64,000 nucleotides of DNA, from contig NZ_FOCV01000019.1 of NCBI RefSeq assembly GCF_900110205.1, positions 62,001 to 126,000 of the forward strand. The letters are read 5' to 3'. Both the position numbers and the translations under genes were made by a program. Below are positions 1 through 7,836 of the stretch, one piece after another. The notes below the pieces were generated by a model. That model was given only the letters and a program-made list of their open reading frames with translations, was not told the DNA's origin and did no database searches. Numbering within the stretch: the first letter of the stretch is position 1; each line of letters starts with the position of its first letter. Source of the DNA: Rhizobium tibeticum (GTDB taxonomy: Bacteria > Pseudomonadota > Alphaproteobacteria > Rhizobiales > Rhizobiaceae).

Positions 1-4
1 CCAT
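1..4 (-). CDS. nuoG: possible start codon of nuoG, cut by the left edge
   Basis: On the minus strand an ATG lies at 4-2, followed by G, with an AGGA ribosome-binding motif about ten bases upstream (around 15-18). NuoG, the large iron-sulfur subunit of complex I, follows nuoF in rhizobial operons and usually begins with Met-Ala, which ATGG would fit. Only four bases are visible, so this rests on position and spacing rather than protein similarity. Confidence 0.3.
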
Positions 5-218
5 CGTCACTCAGTCCTGTTTTCCGTTTGCCGGATGGCGGCAAACAAACCCACTTTGCAACAGTTTCGCTGCCAGGCCGGATTCTCGTCCCGTTGGCAT
101 CGGTGTCGCTCAAATTCTCTGCCGATCCCGAGACCCGGGATCAGCCTTCGGCCTCCGCAGTTTCGGGCGCCTGCCCGTCACTAGCCTTGCCCCTGCTCCG
201 GCCGTTTCGGCCGAAAAT
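5..218. other. intergenic spacer in the nuo operon with two short hairpins
   Basis: No gene is visible here. Two perfect hairpins stand out: 7-bp arms at 124-130 and 136-142, and 6-bp arms at 199-204 and 208-213. Neither is followed by a T-run on the minus strand, so they do not look like intrinsic terminators. They may stabilise or help process the nuo mRNA. Confidence 0.4.
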
Positions 219-851
219 TCACTTCCGCTTTCGCCCCTTGGCGATCAGCGCCTTGGCCTGCGCAACCCAGCCATCGCGGGCGATCCGCCCGTCGAAGCCG
301 AGTTCGGCGTCGATGTGCGCCGCGGCCTCGTCCGACCAGCCGGCGATTATGGCGAAGGAGCGAATGCCCCTGGCATTCAGCACCTGCTCGATCTTCGGAC
401 CGACGCCGGAAATCTGCTTCAGATCGTCCCCCTTTCGAGCGCGTGAAGCGGGTTTGGCAACCACTTCAGGCTCGGCATCCGGTTGCCTTGCCGGAACAAC
501 CGAAAGCTTGACTTTGTCTGCAACCTTCCTAGAAGGCGCCGGGCGAACATTCTCCGGCCGGACCTCGACTTGCGGCTTGCCCTCATCAGGCGGCGTCTCG
601 TCGAGAACGGAGGCGAGCTTGCTCGTTGCATCGAGCGCGCCCTGCAGCGCTCCGAAGAATGCGCCGGCCATCTGCGTCGAAAAGCCGAAACCGATCGCGG
701 TAGCCGCCGCCATTGCCGCAGCCGGATTGACCATCACCGACGGCACCGGCAGCGCACGGGCGTTTTCCAGCATCGCGGCGGCAAGACGGCCGAAGTCGGC
801 CGAGAAATCAGCCACCCCTTGCTTGTCAGTGCTATCGGACGCCTTCGTCAT
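219..851 (-). CDS. HhH-domain protein encoded in the nuo operon
   Basis: This 210-residue protein starts 5 bp after the nuoF stop, so it is almost certainly co-transcribed with nuoF. The N-terminal half is Ala-rich with a weakly hydrophobic stretch (about residues 35-75), the middle is a charged Pro/Ala/Lys linker, and residues 142-205 form a compact helix-hairpin-helix-like domain with an ISGVGPKIEQVLN core. The same domain closes NuoE in this operon (residues 301-363), and similar domains occur at the end of L21 in some alphaproteobacteria. No catalytic motif is visible. A role in complex I assembly or in binding near NuoE/NuoF is inferred only from location and shared domain. Confidence 0.85.
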   Translation of the reverse strand: MTKASDSTDKQGVADFSADFGRLAAAMLENARALPVPSVMVNPAAAMAAATAIGFGFSTQMAGAFFGALQGALDATSKLASVLDETPPDEGKPQVEVRPENVRPAPSRKVADKVKLSVVPARQPDAEPEVVAKPASRARKGDDLKQISGVGPKIEQVLNARGIRSFAIIAGWSDEAAAHIDAELGFDGRIARDGWVAQAKALIAKGRKRK

Positions 852-856
852 CAGCC

Positions 857-2161
857 TTACTCTGCAGCCTCGAGAACCGCCCCGTGATCCAGTGCGCTTG
901 CCGTATACTGGTCGATACGCGCTTCGATCTCGTGACGGAAATTACGGATCAGACCCTGCACCGGCCATGCGGCAGCATCACCGAGCGCACAGATAGTGTG
1001 ACCTTCGATTTGCTTGGTGACCTGGAACAGCATGTCGATTTCGCGCTTCTGGGCATTGCCTTTGGCCATGCGCTCCATGACGCGCCACATCCAGCCGGTA
1101 CCTTCGCGGCACGGCGTGCACTGGCCACAGCTCTCATGCTTGAAGAAGGCCGAGATGCGGGCGATGGCCTTGATGACATCGGTGGATTTGTCCATGACGA
1201 TCGCAGCGGCCGTACCGAAGGAAGAACCGACAGCGCGCAGGCCATCGAAGTCCATCGGGCAGTCGATGATGTCCTTGGCCGGAACGATCGGGCACGATGC
1301 ACCGCCCGGAATCACTGCGAGCAGGTTGTCCCAACCGCCGCGGATGCCGCCTGCGTGGCGATCGACGAGCTCACGGAACGTGATGCCCATTTCCTCTTCG
1401 ACGGTGCACGGCTTGTTGACGTGACCCGACAGCATGAACAGCTTGGTGCCGACGTTGTTCGGACGACCGATCGACGAGAACCAGCCAGCGCCGCGGCGCA
1501 GAATGGTCGGAGCAACGGCGATCGATTCGACGTTGTTGACCGTCGTCGGGCAGCCGTAGAGACCCATGTTGGCCGGGAACGGCGGCTTCAGGCGCGGCTG
1601 GCCCTTCTTGCCTTCCAGGCTTTCGAGCAGCGCGGTTTCTTCGCCGCAGATATAGGCGCCGGCGCCGTGATGGACGAAGATGTCCATGTCCCAGCCCAGC
1701 TTGTTGTTCTTGCCGAGCAGGCCGTAATCATAGCATTCGTCGATCGCCGCCTGCAGGGCTTCACGCTCACGGATATATTCGCCGCGGACGTAGATATAGG
1801 CCGCGTTTGCACCCATGGCGAAGCTGGCGATCACGCAGCCCTCGATCAGCGTATGCGGATCATGGCGCATGATGTCGCGGTCCTTGCAGGTGCCGGGCTC
1901 CGATTCGTCGGCATTGACGACGAGATAATGTGGGCGTCCGTCGCTTTCCTTCGGCATAAAGGACCACTTGAGACCGGTCGGGAAACCCGCGCCGCCGCGG
2001 CCGCGAAGGCCCGATGCCTTCATCTCGTTGATGATCCAGTCGCGACCCTTTTCGAGGATCTGCTTGGTGCCGTCCCAGTGGCCGCGGCTCATCGCGCCCT
2101 TCAGAGACTTGTCCTTGAGGCCGTAGATATTGGTAAAGATGCGGTCTTTATCTTGTAACAT
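857..2161 (-). CDS. nuoF: NADH-quinone oxidoreductase subunit F
   Basis: NuoF carries FMN and the N3 4Fe-4S cluster in the peripheral arm of complex I, where NADH is oxidised. The 434-residue product is of family length. The glycine-rich segment GLRGRGGAGFPTG (residues 51-63) contributes to the nucleotide/FMN site. The cluster ligands are visible as CGQCTPC (Cys345, 348, 351) plus Cys391. It starts 10 bp after the nuoE stop and is followed 5 bp later by the HhH-domain gene. Confidence 0.98.
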   Translation of the reverse strand: MLQDKDRIFTNIYGLKDKSLKGAMSRGHWDGTKQILEKGRDWIINEMKASGLRGRGGAGFPTGLKWSFMPKESDGRPHYLVVNADESEPGTCKDRDIMRHDPHTLIEGCVIASFAMGANAAYIYVRGEYIREREALQAAIDECYDYGLLGKNNKLGWDMDIFVHHGAGAYICGEETALLESLEGKKGQPRLKPPFPANMGLYGCPTTVNNVESIAVAPTILRRGAGWFSSIGRPNNVGTKLFMLSGHVNKPCTVEEEMGITFRELVDRHAGGIRGGWDNLLAVIPGGASCPIVPAKDIIDCPMDFDGLRAVGSSFGTAAAIVMDKSTDVIKAIARISAFFKHESCGQCTPCREGTGWMWRVMERMAKGNAQKREIDMLFQVTKQIEGHTICALGDAAAWPVQGLIRNFRHEIEARIDQYTASALDHGAVLEAAE

Positions 2162-2171
2162 GCTTCACCCC

Positions 2172-3308
2172 TTACCGCGGCTTCTTACCGAAGACTTTAA
2201 TGTATTCGGCTTCGCCGCCCTTGGCGAGCGCCTTGGCCTGCTTGACCCAGTCGTCGCGCTCGATGCGGCCCTTGAAATTCAGGTAGCCATCGACCCATTC
2301 CCGTTCGGCCTTCTTCCAGCTCGCGACCTGCGCGAAGGTGAAGATGCCGAGTTCGTGGAGGGTGCCTGCGATCTTCGGACCGACGCCGGAGATCAGCTTC
2401 AGATCATCCGGAGCAGCCGGTTTTTCGATGCCGGCCGGACGGTTTTTGTCGGTAAGCGAGGGCTTTGCCATGGCAACCGGAACCGCTGCCGGCGCAGCAG
2501 CCGCCTGTTCTTCGACAGCCTTCACGTTCCTGGCGGCCGCCTTCGGCGCCGTTGCCGGCGTCTTCAATGCAGCGTTGGTTTCAGCATCGGTGCTCTTCGG
2601 GCGCGCAGCTTCAGACGGCGGAACCGGAGCAGCATCGACCTTTGCCGTCGCAGCTTCGGCAATGGCCTTCTTTGCGGGCGCCTTCTTTACCTTCGGTTCG
2701 TCTTCCGTCAAGGAAGTCGGGCCGCCTTCCGGCGACGAGAAGTGACGGTCGATCTGCGGGCCGGGCGTGATGCTCGCGCCATTGCCGGCCTCGAAGGTAT
2801 CAATGATTTCTTCAAGACGTTCCGGCGTCAGGTCCTCGTACGTATCCTTGCCGATCATGACCATCGGCGCGTTGACACAGGCCCCAAGACATTCGACTTC
2901 TTCCCAGGAGAGCGTGCCGTCGGCGTTACGCTCAAAGGGGTGATGGTGGATCTTGCTCTTGCAGACCGCCATCAGGCTTTCTGAGCCGCGCAGCATGCAG
3001 GGCGTTGTGCCGCACACCTGGATGTGGGCGCGCGTACCGACCGGGTTCAGCTGGAACTGCGTGTAGAAGGTCGCAACTTCGAGAACGCGGATATAGGCCA
3101 TGTCGAGCATGTCGGCGATCTTTTCGATCGCGGGGCGCGTGACCCAACCATCCTGCTCCTGGGCCCGCATCAACAGCGGGATGACCGCGGATTGCTGACG
3201 GCCAGCGGGATATTTCTTGATCGTCTTTTCCGCCCAGACCGCGTTCTCGTCATTGAAGGCGAACGCGGCAGGCTGGAATTGATCTTCGGCTAATCGACGA
3301 ACGGACAT
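2172..3308 (-). CDS. nuoE: NADH-quinone oxidoreductase subunit E with C-terminal HhH extension
   Basis: NuoE is the thioredoxin-like 2Fe-2S (N1a) subunit that partners NuoF. The catalytic core occupies about residues 1-180, with ligands Cys99, Cys104, Cys140 and Cys144. At 378 residues it is about twice the length of E. coli NuoE. The extra part is a low-complexity Ala/Pro/Lys linker (about 190-300) and a terminal domain (301-363) with an ISGVGPKI core. That domain clearly resembles the end of the protein encoded just after nuoF. The tail is typical of alphaproteobacterial NuoE; its function is not evident from the sequence. Confidence 0.97.
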   Translation of the reverse strand: MSVRRLAEDQFQPAAFAFNDENAVWAEKTIKKYPAGRQQSAVIPLLMRAQEQDGWVTRPAIEKIADMLDMAYIRVLEVATFYTQFQLNPVGTRAHIQVCGTTPCMLRGSESLMAVCKSKIHHHPFERNADGTLSWEEVECLGACVNAPMVMIGKDTYEDLTPERLEEIIDTFEAGNGASITPGPQIDRHFSSPEGGPTSLTEDEPKVKKAPAKKAIAEAATAKVDAAPVPPSEAARPKSTDAETNAALKTPATAPKAAARNVKAVEEQAAAAPAAVPVAMAKPSLTDKNRPAGIEKPAAPDDLKLISGVGPKIAGTLHELGIFTFAQVASWKKAEREWVDGYLNFKGRIERDDWVKQAKALAKGGEAEYIKVFGKKPR

Positions 3309-3324
3309 TCTTCCTCACGCCTTG

Positions 3325-3597
3325 TCAGTTTATGGTCCCACACTGCGATGCCGTCAGAGACTTCATCTCGCACGCGTAGGCCGACTGGTCTTTTTGCAAA
3401 AACACAACGAACTTGCCGCCGTTCGGAACGGCGGCCTTGATTTCATAGCCCTTGGACAACAGGTCGCCCATAGAGGCCTTTGCTGCCGGCGGCTGCACCT
3501 CGCCCTGGCCCAGCTTCGGGCCCATTCCGCCGACTTCCTGGGCAACGACCCCGGAGGCAGCAAGGAGAACGACAGCAGCAAGCGGCAGCAGCTTCAT
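3325..3597 (-). CDS. small exported protein inside the nuo operon
   Basis: This 90-residue protein has a clear signal peptide: MKLL, a hydrophobic stretch, then cleavage after about residue 19 (VVA/QE). The mature part is about 70 residues and has two cysteines near the end (YACEM and SQCGT) that could form a disulfide in the periplasm. Its ATG overlaps the nuoD stop by one base (TGATG), implying translational coupling, and nuoE follows after 16 bp. I do not recognise a functional family. The tight placement suggests it is made together with complex I, perhaps as a periplasmic assembly or accessory factor, but that is inference. Confidence 0.85.
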   Translation of the reverse strand: MKLLPLAAVVLLAASGVVAQEVGGMGPKLGQGEVQPPAAKASMGDLLSKGYEIKAAVPNGGKFVVFLQKDQSAYACEMKSLTASQCGTIN

Positions 3598-4787
3598 CAG
3601 CGGTCTACCTCACCGAACACGATGTCGAGCGAACCGAGCACGGCCGTCACATCAGCGAGCATGTGGCCCTTGCAGAGGAAGTCCATCGCCTGCAGGTGGG
3701 CGTAGCCCGGTGCGCGGATCTTGCAGCGGTACGGCTTGTTGCTGCCATCGGCGACGACGTAGACGCCGAATTCGCCCTTCGGTGCTTCGACGGCCGCATA
3801 CACTTCGCCGGCCGGCACGTGATAGCCTTCCGTGTAGAGCTTGAAGTGGTGAATGAGCGCTTCCATCGAACGCTTCATCTCGCCGCGCTTCGGCGGAACG
3901 ACCTTGCCGTCGATCGACGAGACCGGACCGGTCTTGGCACTGCCCATCAGGCGCTCGACGCACTGCTTCATGATGCGAACCGACTGGCGCATCTCGATCA
4001 TGCGGATCAGGTAGCGATCGTAGCAGTCGCCGTTCTTGCCGATCGGAATGTCGAATTCCATATCGTTGTAACACTCGTAGGGCTGCGAGCGGCGCAGATC
4101 CCAGGCAGCGCCCGAACCGCGCACCATGACGCCCGAGAAGCCCCACGACCATGCGTCTTCCAGCGATACGACGCCGATATCGACGTTACGCTGCTTGAAG
4201 ATACGGTTGTCGGTCAGCAGGCCTTCGATATCGTCGAGGATCTTTAAGAACGGATCGCACCACTTACCGATATCCTCGACCAGTTCCGGAGGGAGGTCCT
4301 GGTGAACGCCACCCGGACGGAAATAGGCCGAGTGCATACGGGCGCCGCAGGCGCGCTCATAAAACACCATCAGCTTTTCGCGCTCTTCGAAGCCCCAGAC
4401 CGGCGGCGTCATCGCACCGACGTCCATGGCCTGCGTCGTCACGTTCATGATGTGCGACAAGATTCGGCCAATTTCCGAGTAGAGAACACGAATGAGCTGA
4501 CCGCGAATCGGAATTTCGAGCTTCAGCATCTTTTCGACGGCGAGCGCGAAAGCGTGTTCCTGGTTCATCGGCGCGACGTAGTCGAGACGATCGAAATAGG
4601 GAACCGCCTGCAGGTAGGTCTTCGTCTCGATCAGCTTTTCGGTGCCGCGATGCAGAAGGCCGATATGCGGATCGACGCGCTCGATGATTTCACCATCGAG
4701 CTCAAGCACGAGACGCAGAACACCGTGCGCGGACGGATGCTCCGGTCCGAAATTGATCGTAAAATTGCGAACGTTATGTTCAGTCAT
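3597..4787 (-). CDS. nuoD: NADH-quinone oxidoreductase subunit D
   Basis: NuoD is the 49-kDa-type subunit, related to the large subunit of NiFe hydrogenases, that forms the quinone site of complex I with NuoB. The start at 4787 (MTEHNVRNF) is chosen over an in-frame ATG ten codons upstream because GGAGCG lies at 4795-4800. It gives 396 residues, as expected for the family. The N-terminal NFGPEHPSAHGVLR and the HRGTEKL motif are hallmarks of the family. The last base of its stop codon is shared with the next gene's ATG. Confidence 0.98.
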   Translation of the reverse strand: MTEHNVRNFTINFGPEHPSAHGVLRLVLELDGEIIERVDPHIGLLHRGTEKLIETKTYLQAVPYFDRLDYVAPMNQEHAFALAVEKMLKLEIPIRGQLIRVLYSEIGRILSHIMNVTTQAMDVGAMTPPVWGFEEREKLMVFYERACGARMHSAYFRPGGVHQDLPPELVEDIGKWCDPFLKILDDIEGLLTDNRIFKQRNVDIGVVSLEDAWSWGFSGVMVRGSGAAWDLRRSQPYECYNDMEFDIPIGKNGDCYDRYLIRMIEMRQSVRIMKQCVERLMGSAKTGPVSSIDGKVVPPKRGEMKRSMEALIHHFKLYTEGYHVPAGEVYAAVEAPKGEFGVYVVADGSNKPYRCKIRAPGYAHLQAMDFLCKGHMLADVTAVLGSLDIVFGEVDR

Positions 4788-4860
4788 AGCGACGCGCTCC
4801 GCGCTGGCAATTGGCATGAGACGAAAAGCAGAGAGGCTTCAAGAAATCCGAGCCTCTTCT

Positions 4861-5463
4861 TCACTTCGCCGCCTTCTCGTCTCCCGGCAGCACGTAGTCC
4901 GTGCCTTCCCAAGGGGACATGAAGTCGAAATTGCGGAATTCCTGCTTCAGTTCGACGGGTTCGTAGACAACGCGCTTGGCGGCATCGTCATACCGCACTT
5001 CGACGTAACCCGTCGTCGGGAAGTCCTTGCGCAGCGGGTGGCCCTCGAAACCGTAATCAGTAAGAAGACGGCGCAGGTCCGCATGACCGGAGAACGGAAT
5101 GCCGTACATGTCCCAGGCTTCTCGCTCGAACCATTCGGCACCCTTATAAACGGCGGTTGCCGACGGCACCGACTCGCCGTCAGCCACGGCAACCTTGACA
5201 CGGATGCGCAGGTTTTGCTTCGGCGACAGCAGGTGATAGACGACATCGAAACGCTTTTCGCGCTGCGGCCAGTCTACACCGCAGATATCGATCATGCTGA
5301 TGAAGCCGCAGCGTGCGTCGTCGCGCAGGAACGTCAGCAGTGCCAGAATCGTTTCCGGCGTCGCAGCGACGTTCAGCTCATCGTAGCTGATGGATGCATC
5401 GAGAAAGAGATCGCCGCGCATCTCGCGGAGATACGAAGACAATTCGCTCAAGGCTTCAGTCAT
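4861..5463 (-). CDS. nuoC: NADH-quinone oxidoreductase subunit C
   Basis: NuoC is the 30-kDa-type peripheral-arm subunit that docks onto NuoD. The 200-residue product contains the family signature around EREAWDMYGIPFSGHADLRR and the GFEGHPLRKDFP segment. It is a free-standing gene here, not fused to nuoD as in E. coli. It lies 15 bp after nuoB and 73 bp before nuoD. Confidence 0.98.
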   Translation of the reverse strand: MTEALSELSSYLREMRGDLFLDASISYDELNVAATPETILALLTFLRDDARCGFISMIDICGVDWPQREKRFDVVYHLLSPKQNLRIRVKVAVADGESVPSATAVYKGAEWFEREAWDMYGIPFSGHADLRRLLTDYGFEGHPLRKDFPTTGYVEVRYDDAAKRVVYEPVELKQEFRNFDFMSPWEGTDYVLPGDEKAAK

Positions 5464-5478
5464 GACAGTCCTCCGCCC

Positions 5479-6063
5479 TTAGCGCTCGATCGTTCCGGTT
5501 CGACGGATCTTCTTCTGCAGAAGCAGCACCCCATAGAGCAGCGCTTCTGCCGTGGGGGGACAGCCCGGCACGTAGATATCGACAGGAACGACACGGTCGC
5601 AACCACGGACGACCGAATAGGAATAGTGATAGTAACCGCCGCCATTGGCGCAGGATCCCATCGAGATGACGTAGCGCGGCTCAGGCATCTGGTCGTAGAC
5701 CTTGCGCAGCGCAGGCGCCATCTTGTTGGTCAGCGTGCCGGCAACGATCATAACATCCGACTGGCGCGGCGAAGCGCGCGGAGCAACACCGAAGCGCTCC
5801 ATGTCGTAACGGGGACCGGAAACCTGCATCAGGCCTTCGACGGCACAGCATGCCAGACCGAACTGCATCCACATCAGCGAGCCCGTACGGGCCCAGGTGA
5901 TCAGGTCGCGGGTCGAGGTAACGAGAAAGCCCTTATCGGCCAGTTCATCGTTGATTTCGCCGAAGAAGGCGCTGTCGCTGCCGATGGGCTTGCCCGTTGC
6001 CGGGTCAATGATGCCCTTCGGGTGTGGCGCGACGAGCGCCTTATCGCTTTGGGCTACTCCCAT
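5479..6063 (-). CDS. nuoB: NADH-quinone oxidoreductase subunit B
   Basis: NuoB holds cluster N2, the last iron-sulfur cluster before quinone. The start at 6063 (MGVAQSDK) is preferred to an ATG seven codons upstream because GGGAG sits 8 bases before it; the product is 194 residues. Cluster ligands are Cys72-Cys73, Cys138 and Cys168. The gene overlaps the end of nuoA by 10 bp, so the two are probably translationally coupled. Confidence 0.97.
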   Translation of the reverse strand: MGVAQSDKALVAPHPKGIIDPATGKPIGSDSAFFGEINDELADKGFLVTSTRDLITWARTGSLMWMQFGLACCAVEGLMQVSGPRYDMERFGVAPRASPRQSDVMIVAGTLTNKMAPALRKVYDQMPEPRYVISMGSCANGGGYYHYSYSVVRGCDRVVPVDIYVPGCPPTAEALLYGVLLLQKKIRRTGTIER

Positions 6064-6419
6064 TCCAGGGCTCCCTTTTTCCATTCATAGATAAAGCCGA
6101 TGGTCAGCACAGCGAGGAAGACCATCATGGACCAGAAGCCGAACCAGCCGATCGCGCCGAACGAAACGGCCCACGGAAAGAGGAAAGCGACTTCGAGGTC
6201 GAAGATGATGAAGAGGATCGATACCAAGTAGAAACGGATATCGAACTTCATGCGAGCGTCATCGAATGCGTTGAAGCCGCACTCGAAGGCCGAAAGCTTT
6301 TCGGAATCAGGCGCCTTGAAGGCAACGGCAAACGGCGCGATCAGAAGCGCCAGGCCGATTACAAGGGCGATACCAATGAAAATAGCGATCGGAATATAGG
6401 AACTGAGCAGTCCAGTCAT
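6054..6419 (-). CDS. nuoA: NADH-quinone oxidoreductase subunit A
   Basis: NuoA is a small membrane subunit with three predicted transmembrane helices, linking the peripheral and membrane arms. The 121-residue product contains the conserved ECGFNAFDDAR loop and the FIIFDLEVAF helix. Of two nearby in-frame ATGs (6428 and 6419) I choose 6419 because AGGGA lies 8 bases upstream; for 6428 the same motif would touch the start codon. It is the first gene of the operon. Confidence 0.96.
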   Translation of the reverse strand: MTGLLSSYIPIAIFIGIALVIGLALLIAPFAVAFKAPDSEKLSAFECGFNAFDDARMKFDIRFYLVSILFIIFDLEVAFLFPWAVSFGAIGWFGFWSMMVFLAVLTIGFIYEWKKGALEWE

Positions 6420-6752
6420 CAGGTTCATCCCTGCTTGCGGGCTGCGCCAGGAAGGCGCAAATGGGCAATTGCCCGGCAAGCGAACGTGCGTTGCAACACC
6501 GCCGTGGTTAGCGCAGCCAGCGCCACGGCGCAAGACTTTTAGAGCACCAATTCGACTGTCGAGGCGCGACATTATCAAGCAGATGCAATGATGTCGCGAC
6601 AAATCCACAGAAGTCGATTCAGACTGCATGCCAGCCCGTCGGATATTGCATGGCTCGCGGCGAAAGACGAACTCCAAGCCAAAGGAAAGACCGGAACCGG
6701 TGACCAAGCAGGCACCCAACAAAGAGAGAAAAACAGCATATCCGGGACGGAA
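6420..6752. other. upstream region of the nuo operon
   Basis: No gene is visible. This 333-bp stretch must hold the nuo promoter, on the minus strand. An inverted repeat with 8-bp arms lies at 6565-6572 and 6591-6598, and a GATAAT-like element lies between the arms on the minus strand. I could not assign a -35 element with normal spacing. Confidence 0.4.
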
Positions 6753-6829
6753 TGGCGCGAGTGACGGGGCTCGAACCCGCGACCTCCGGCGTGACAGGCC
6801 GGCACTCTAACCGACTGAGCTACACCCGC
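6753..6829 (-). tRNA. tRNA-Asp (anticodon GTC)
   Basis: This 77-nt cloverleaf has acceptor stem GCGGGTG paired with CACTCGC, discriminator G and encoded CCA. The anticodon loop CTGTCAC sits between CCGGC and GCCGG, giving anticodon GTC. It is identical in sequence to the next copy 52 bp away. Confidence 0.97.
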
Positions 6830-6881
6830 GCATGGTGGACCAAAGGACCGGATCAAGCACCAGGTGGTGCCTTTCTTGAAA

Positions 6882-6958
6882 TGGCGCGAGTGACGGGGCT
6901 CGAACCCGCGACCTCCGGCGTGACAGGCCGGCACTCTAACCGACTGAGCTACACCCGC
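6882..6958 (-). tRNA. tRNA-Asp (anticodon GTC), second copy
   Basis: This is a second 77-nt tRNA-Asp identical to the one at 6753-6829, in the same orientation, with encoded CCA at 6882-6884. It is upstream of the other copy in the transcriptional direction, so the two probably form a tandem transcription unit. Confidence 0.97.
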
Positions 6959-7355
6959 ATTCATTTCAAGTATCCGGAAGCTTTCGCGTCCATGTCAAAG
7001 CAGCCTCGCCGCTTCGATGAGCGGCTAACTAAGGGGTTCGCATTTCAGTGTCAAGCAGCTTTAGAGACAAAACGATGACAGTCCGCGAATTGTTTTCGGG
7101 GCCTCAAATTCCATGGGCAAAATCGGTGTACTGTTAGGTGAGTGCCTGCCGAGCTGCGGGCAGGCAACCAACTCCCCAGCCCTCGCCTGACCAGCCTGCG
7201 GTTTTCCACAGTTCAGAAATCGCCGAGACCAAAGCAAGGTGAGCAGCTTCACTCAAAAAAATCAAAAAATCTTCGCAAACACTCTTGCGGTTTGTCTGCG
7301 ATCCGCATAGATCACGGCCACCGACGCGGCGGACCGAACCGGACCGTTCTCGCGA
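6959..7355. other. intergenic region between tRNA-Asp and tRNA-Val
   Basis: About 400 bp between oppositely oriented tRNA genes, expected to contain both tRNA promoters. Short open frames exist but none has a convincing ribosome-binding site or recognisable product. I see no inserted element. Confidence 0.4.
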
Positions 7356-7431
7356 GGGCGATTAGCTCAGTTGGTAGAGCGCCTCGTTTACACCGAGGAT
7401 GTCGGGAGTTCGAGTCTCTCATCGCCCACCA
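7356..7431 (+). tRNA. tRNA-Val (anticodon TAC)
   Basis: This 76-nt cloverleaf has acceptor GGGCGAT paired with ATCGCCC, discriminator A and encoded CCA (7429-7431). The anticodon loop TTTACAC is closed by CCTCG and CGAGG, giving anticodon TAC for GTA/GTG codons. Confidence 0.97.
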
Positions 7432-7836
7432 TTCTTTCCGTTCGTATCCGCAATGTCATTTGCTACTGGCAAGAGGTCTTTCGCTGCCCGCGCCAGCAGA
7501 CGCCTGGCTACCGGCCAGAAGCGAAGACCACCGGTCTCAAGCGGCTGGGAGCCAAACGCGCGCCAGCAGGTTCATATCATTCTATGCCAAGTTCGGCATT
7601 TACTCCGTTTTAATTGAGCGCGCTCAATATTGTTCTTATAAGTTGTCTGCCGTGCGAGCATGACGCTCTGCGGTTTCTCTCATACATATCTCTTATGCTT
7701 TTCGGCACGGCCCAAGGTCGCTGCAGGAAGTCCCCAGCATACCTTGCCCAAACAGTGACTGCCATGCTGGCCGGTGATCCGGCCCCTTCCCGCAGTTCAT
7801 CGATGGTAAACGCAGAGTCACGGTGGAGAGCATCTG
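7432..7836. other. intergenic region after tRNA-Val
   Basis: No gene is supported in this 405-bp stretch. It contains a perfect 16-bp palindrome at 7613-7628 (listed separately). The promoter of the GGDEF gene at 7837 must lie here. Confidence 0.4.
7613..7628. promoter_or_regulatory. perfect 16-bp palindrome, possible operator
   Basis: ATTGAGCGCGCTCAAT reads identically on both strands. It lies about 210 bp upstream of the GGDEF-like gene and is flanked on the right by AT-rich sequence (ATTGTTCTTATAAG). The symmetry and setting suit a dimeric regulator, but no regulator is identified. Confidence 0.35.

Noticed and set aside
884..2158. Plus-strand 424-codon frame opposite nuoF
   Set aside because: nuoF is certain; long antisense frames are common in high-GC DNA, and this one has no family resemblance.
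6575..6964. Minus-strand 129-codon frame across both tRNA-Asp genes
   Set aside because: Its repeated peptide GVAQSVRVPACHAGGRGFEP is the translation of tRNA-Asp; a well-known false protein.
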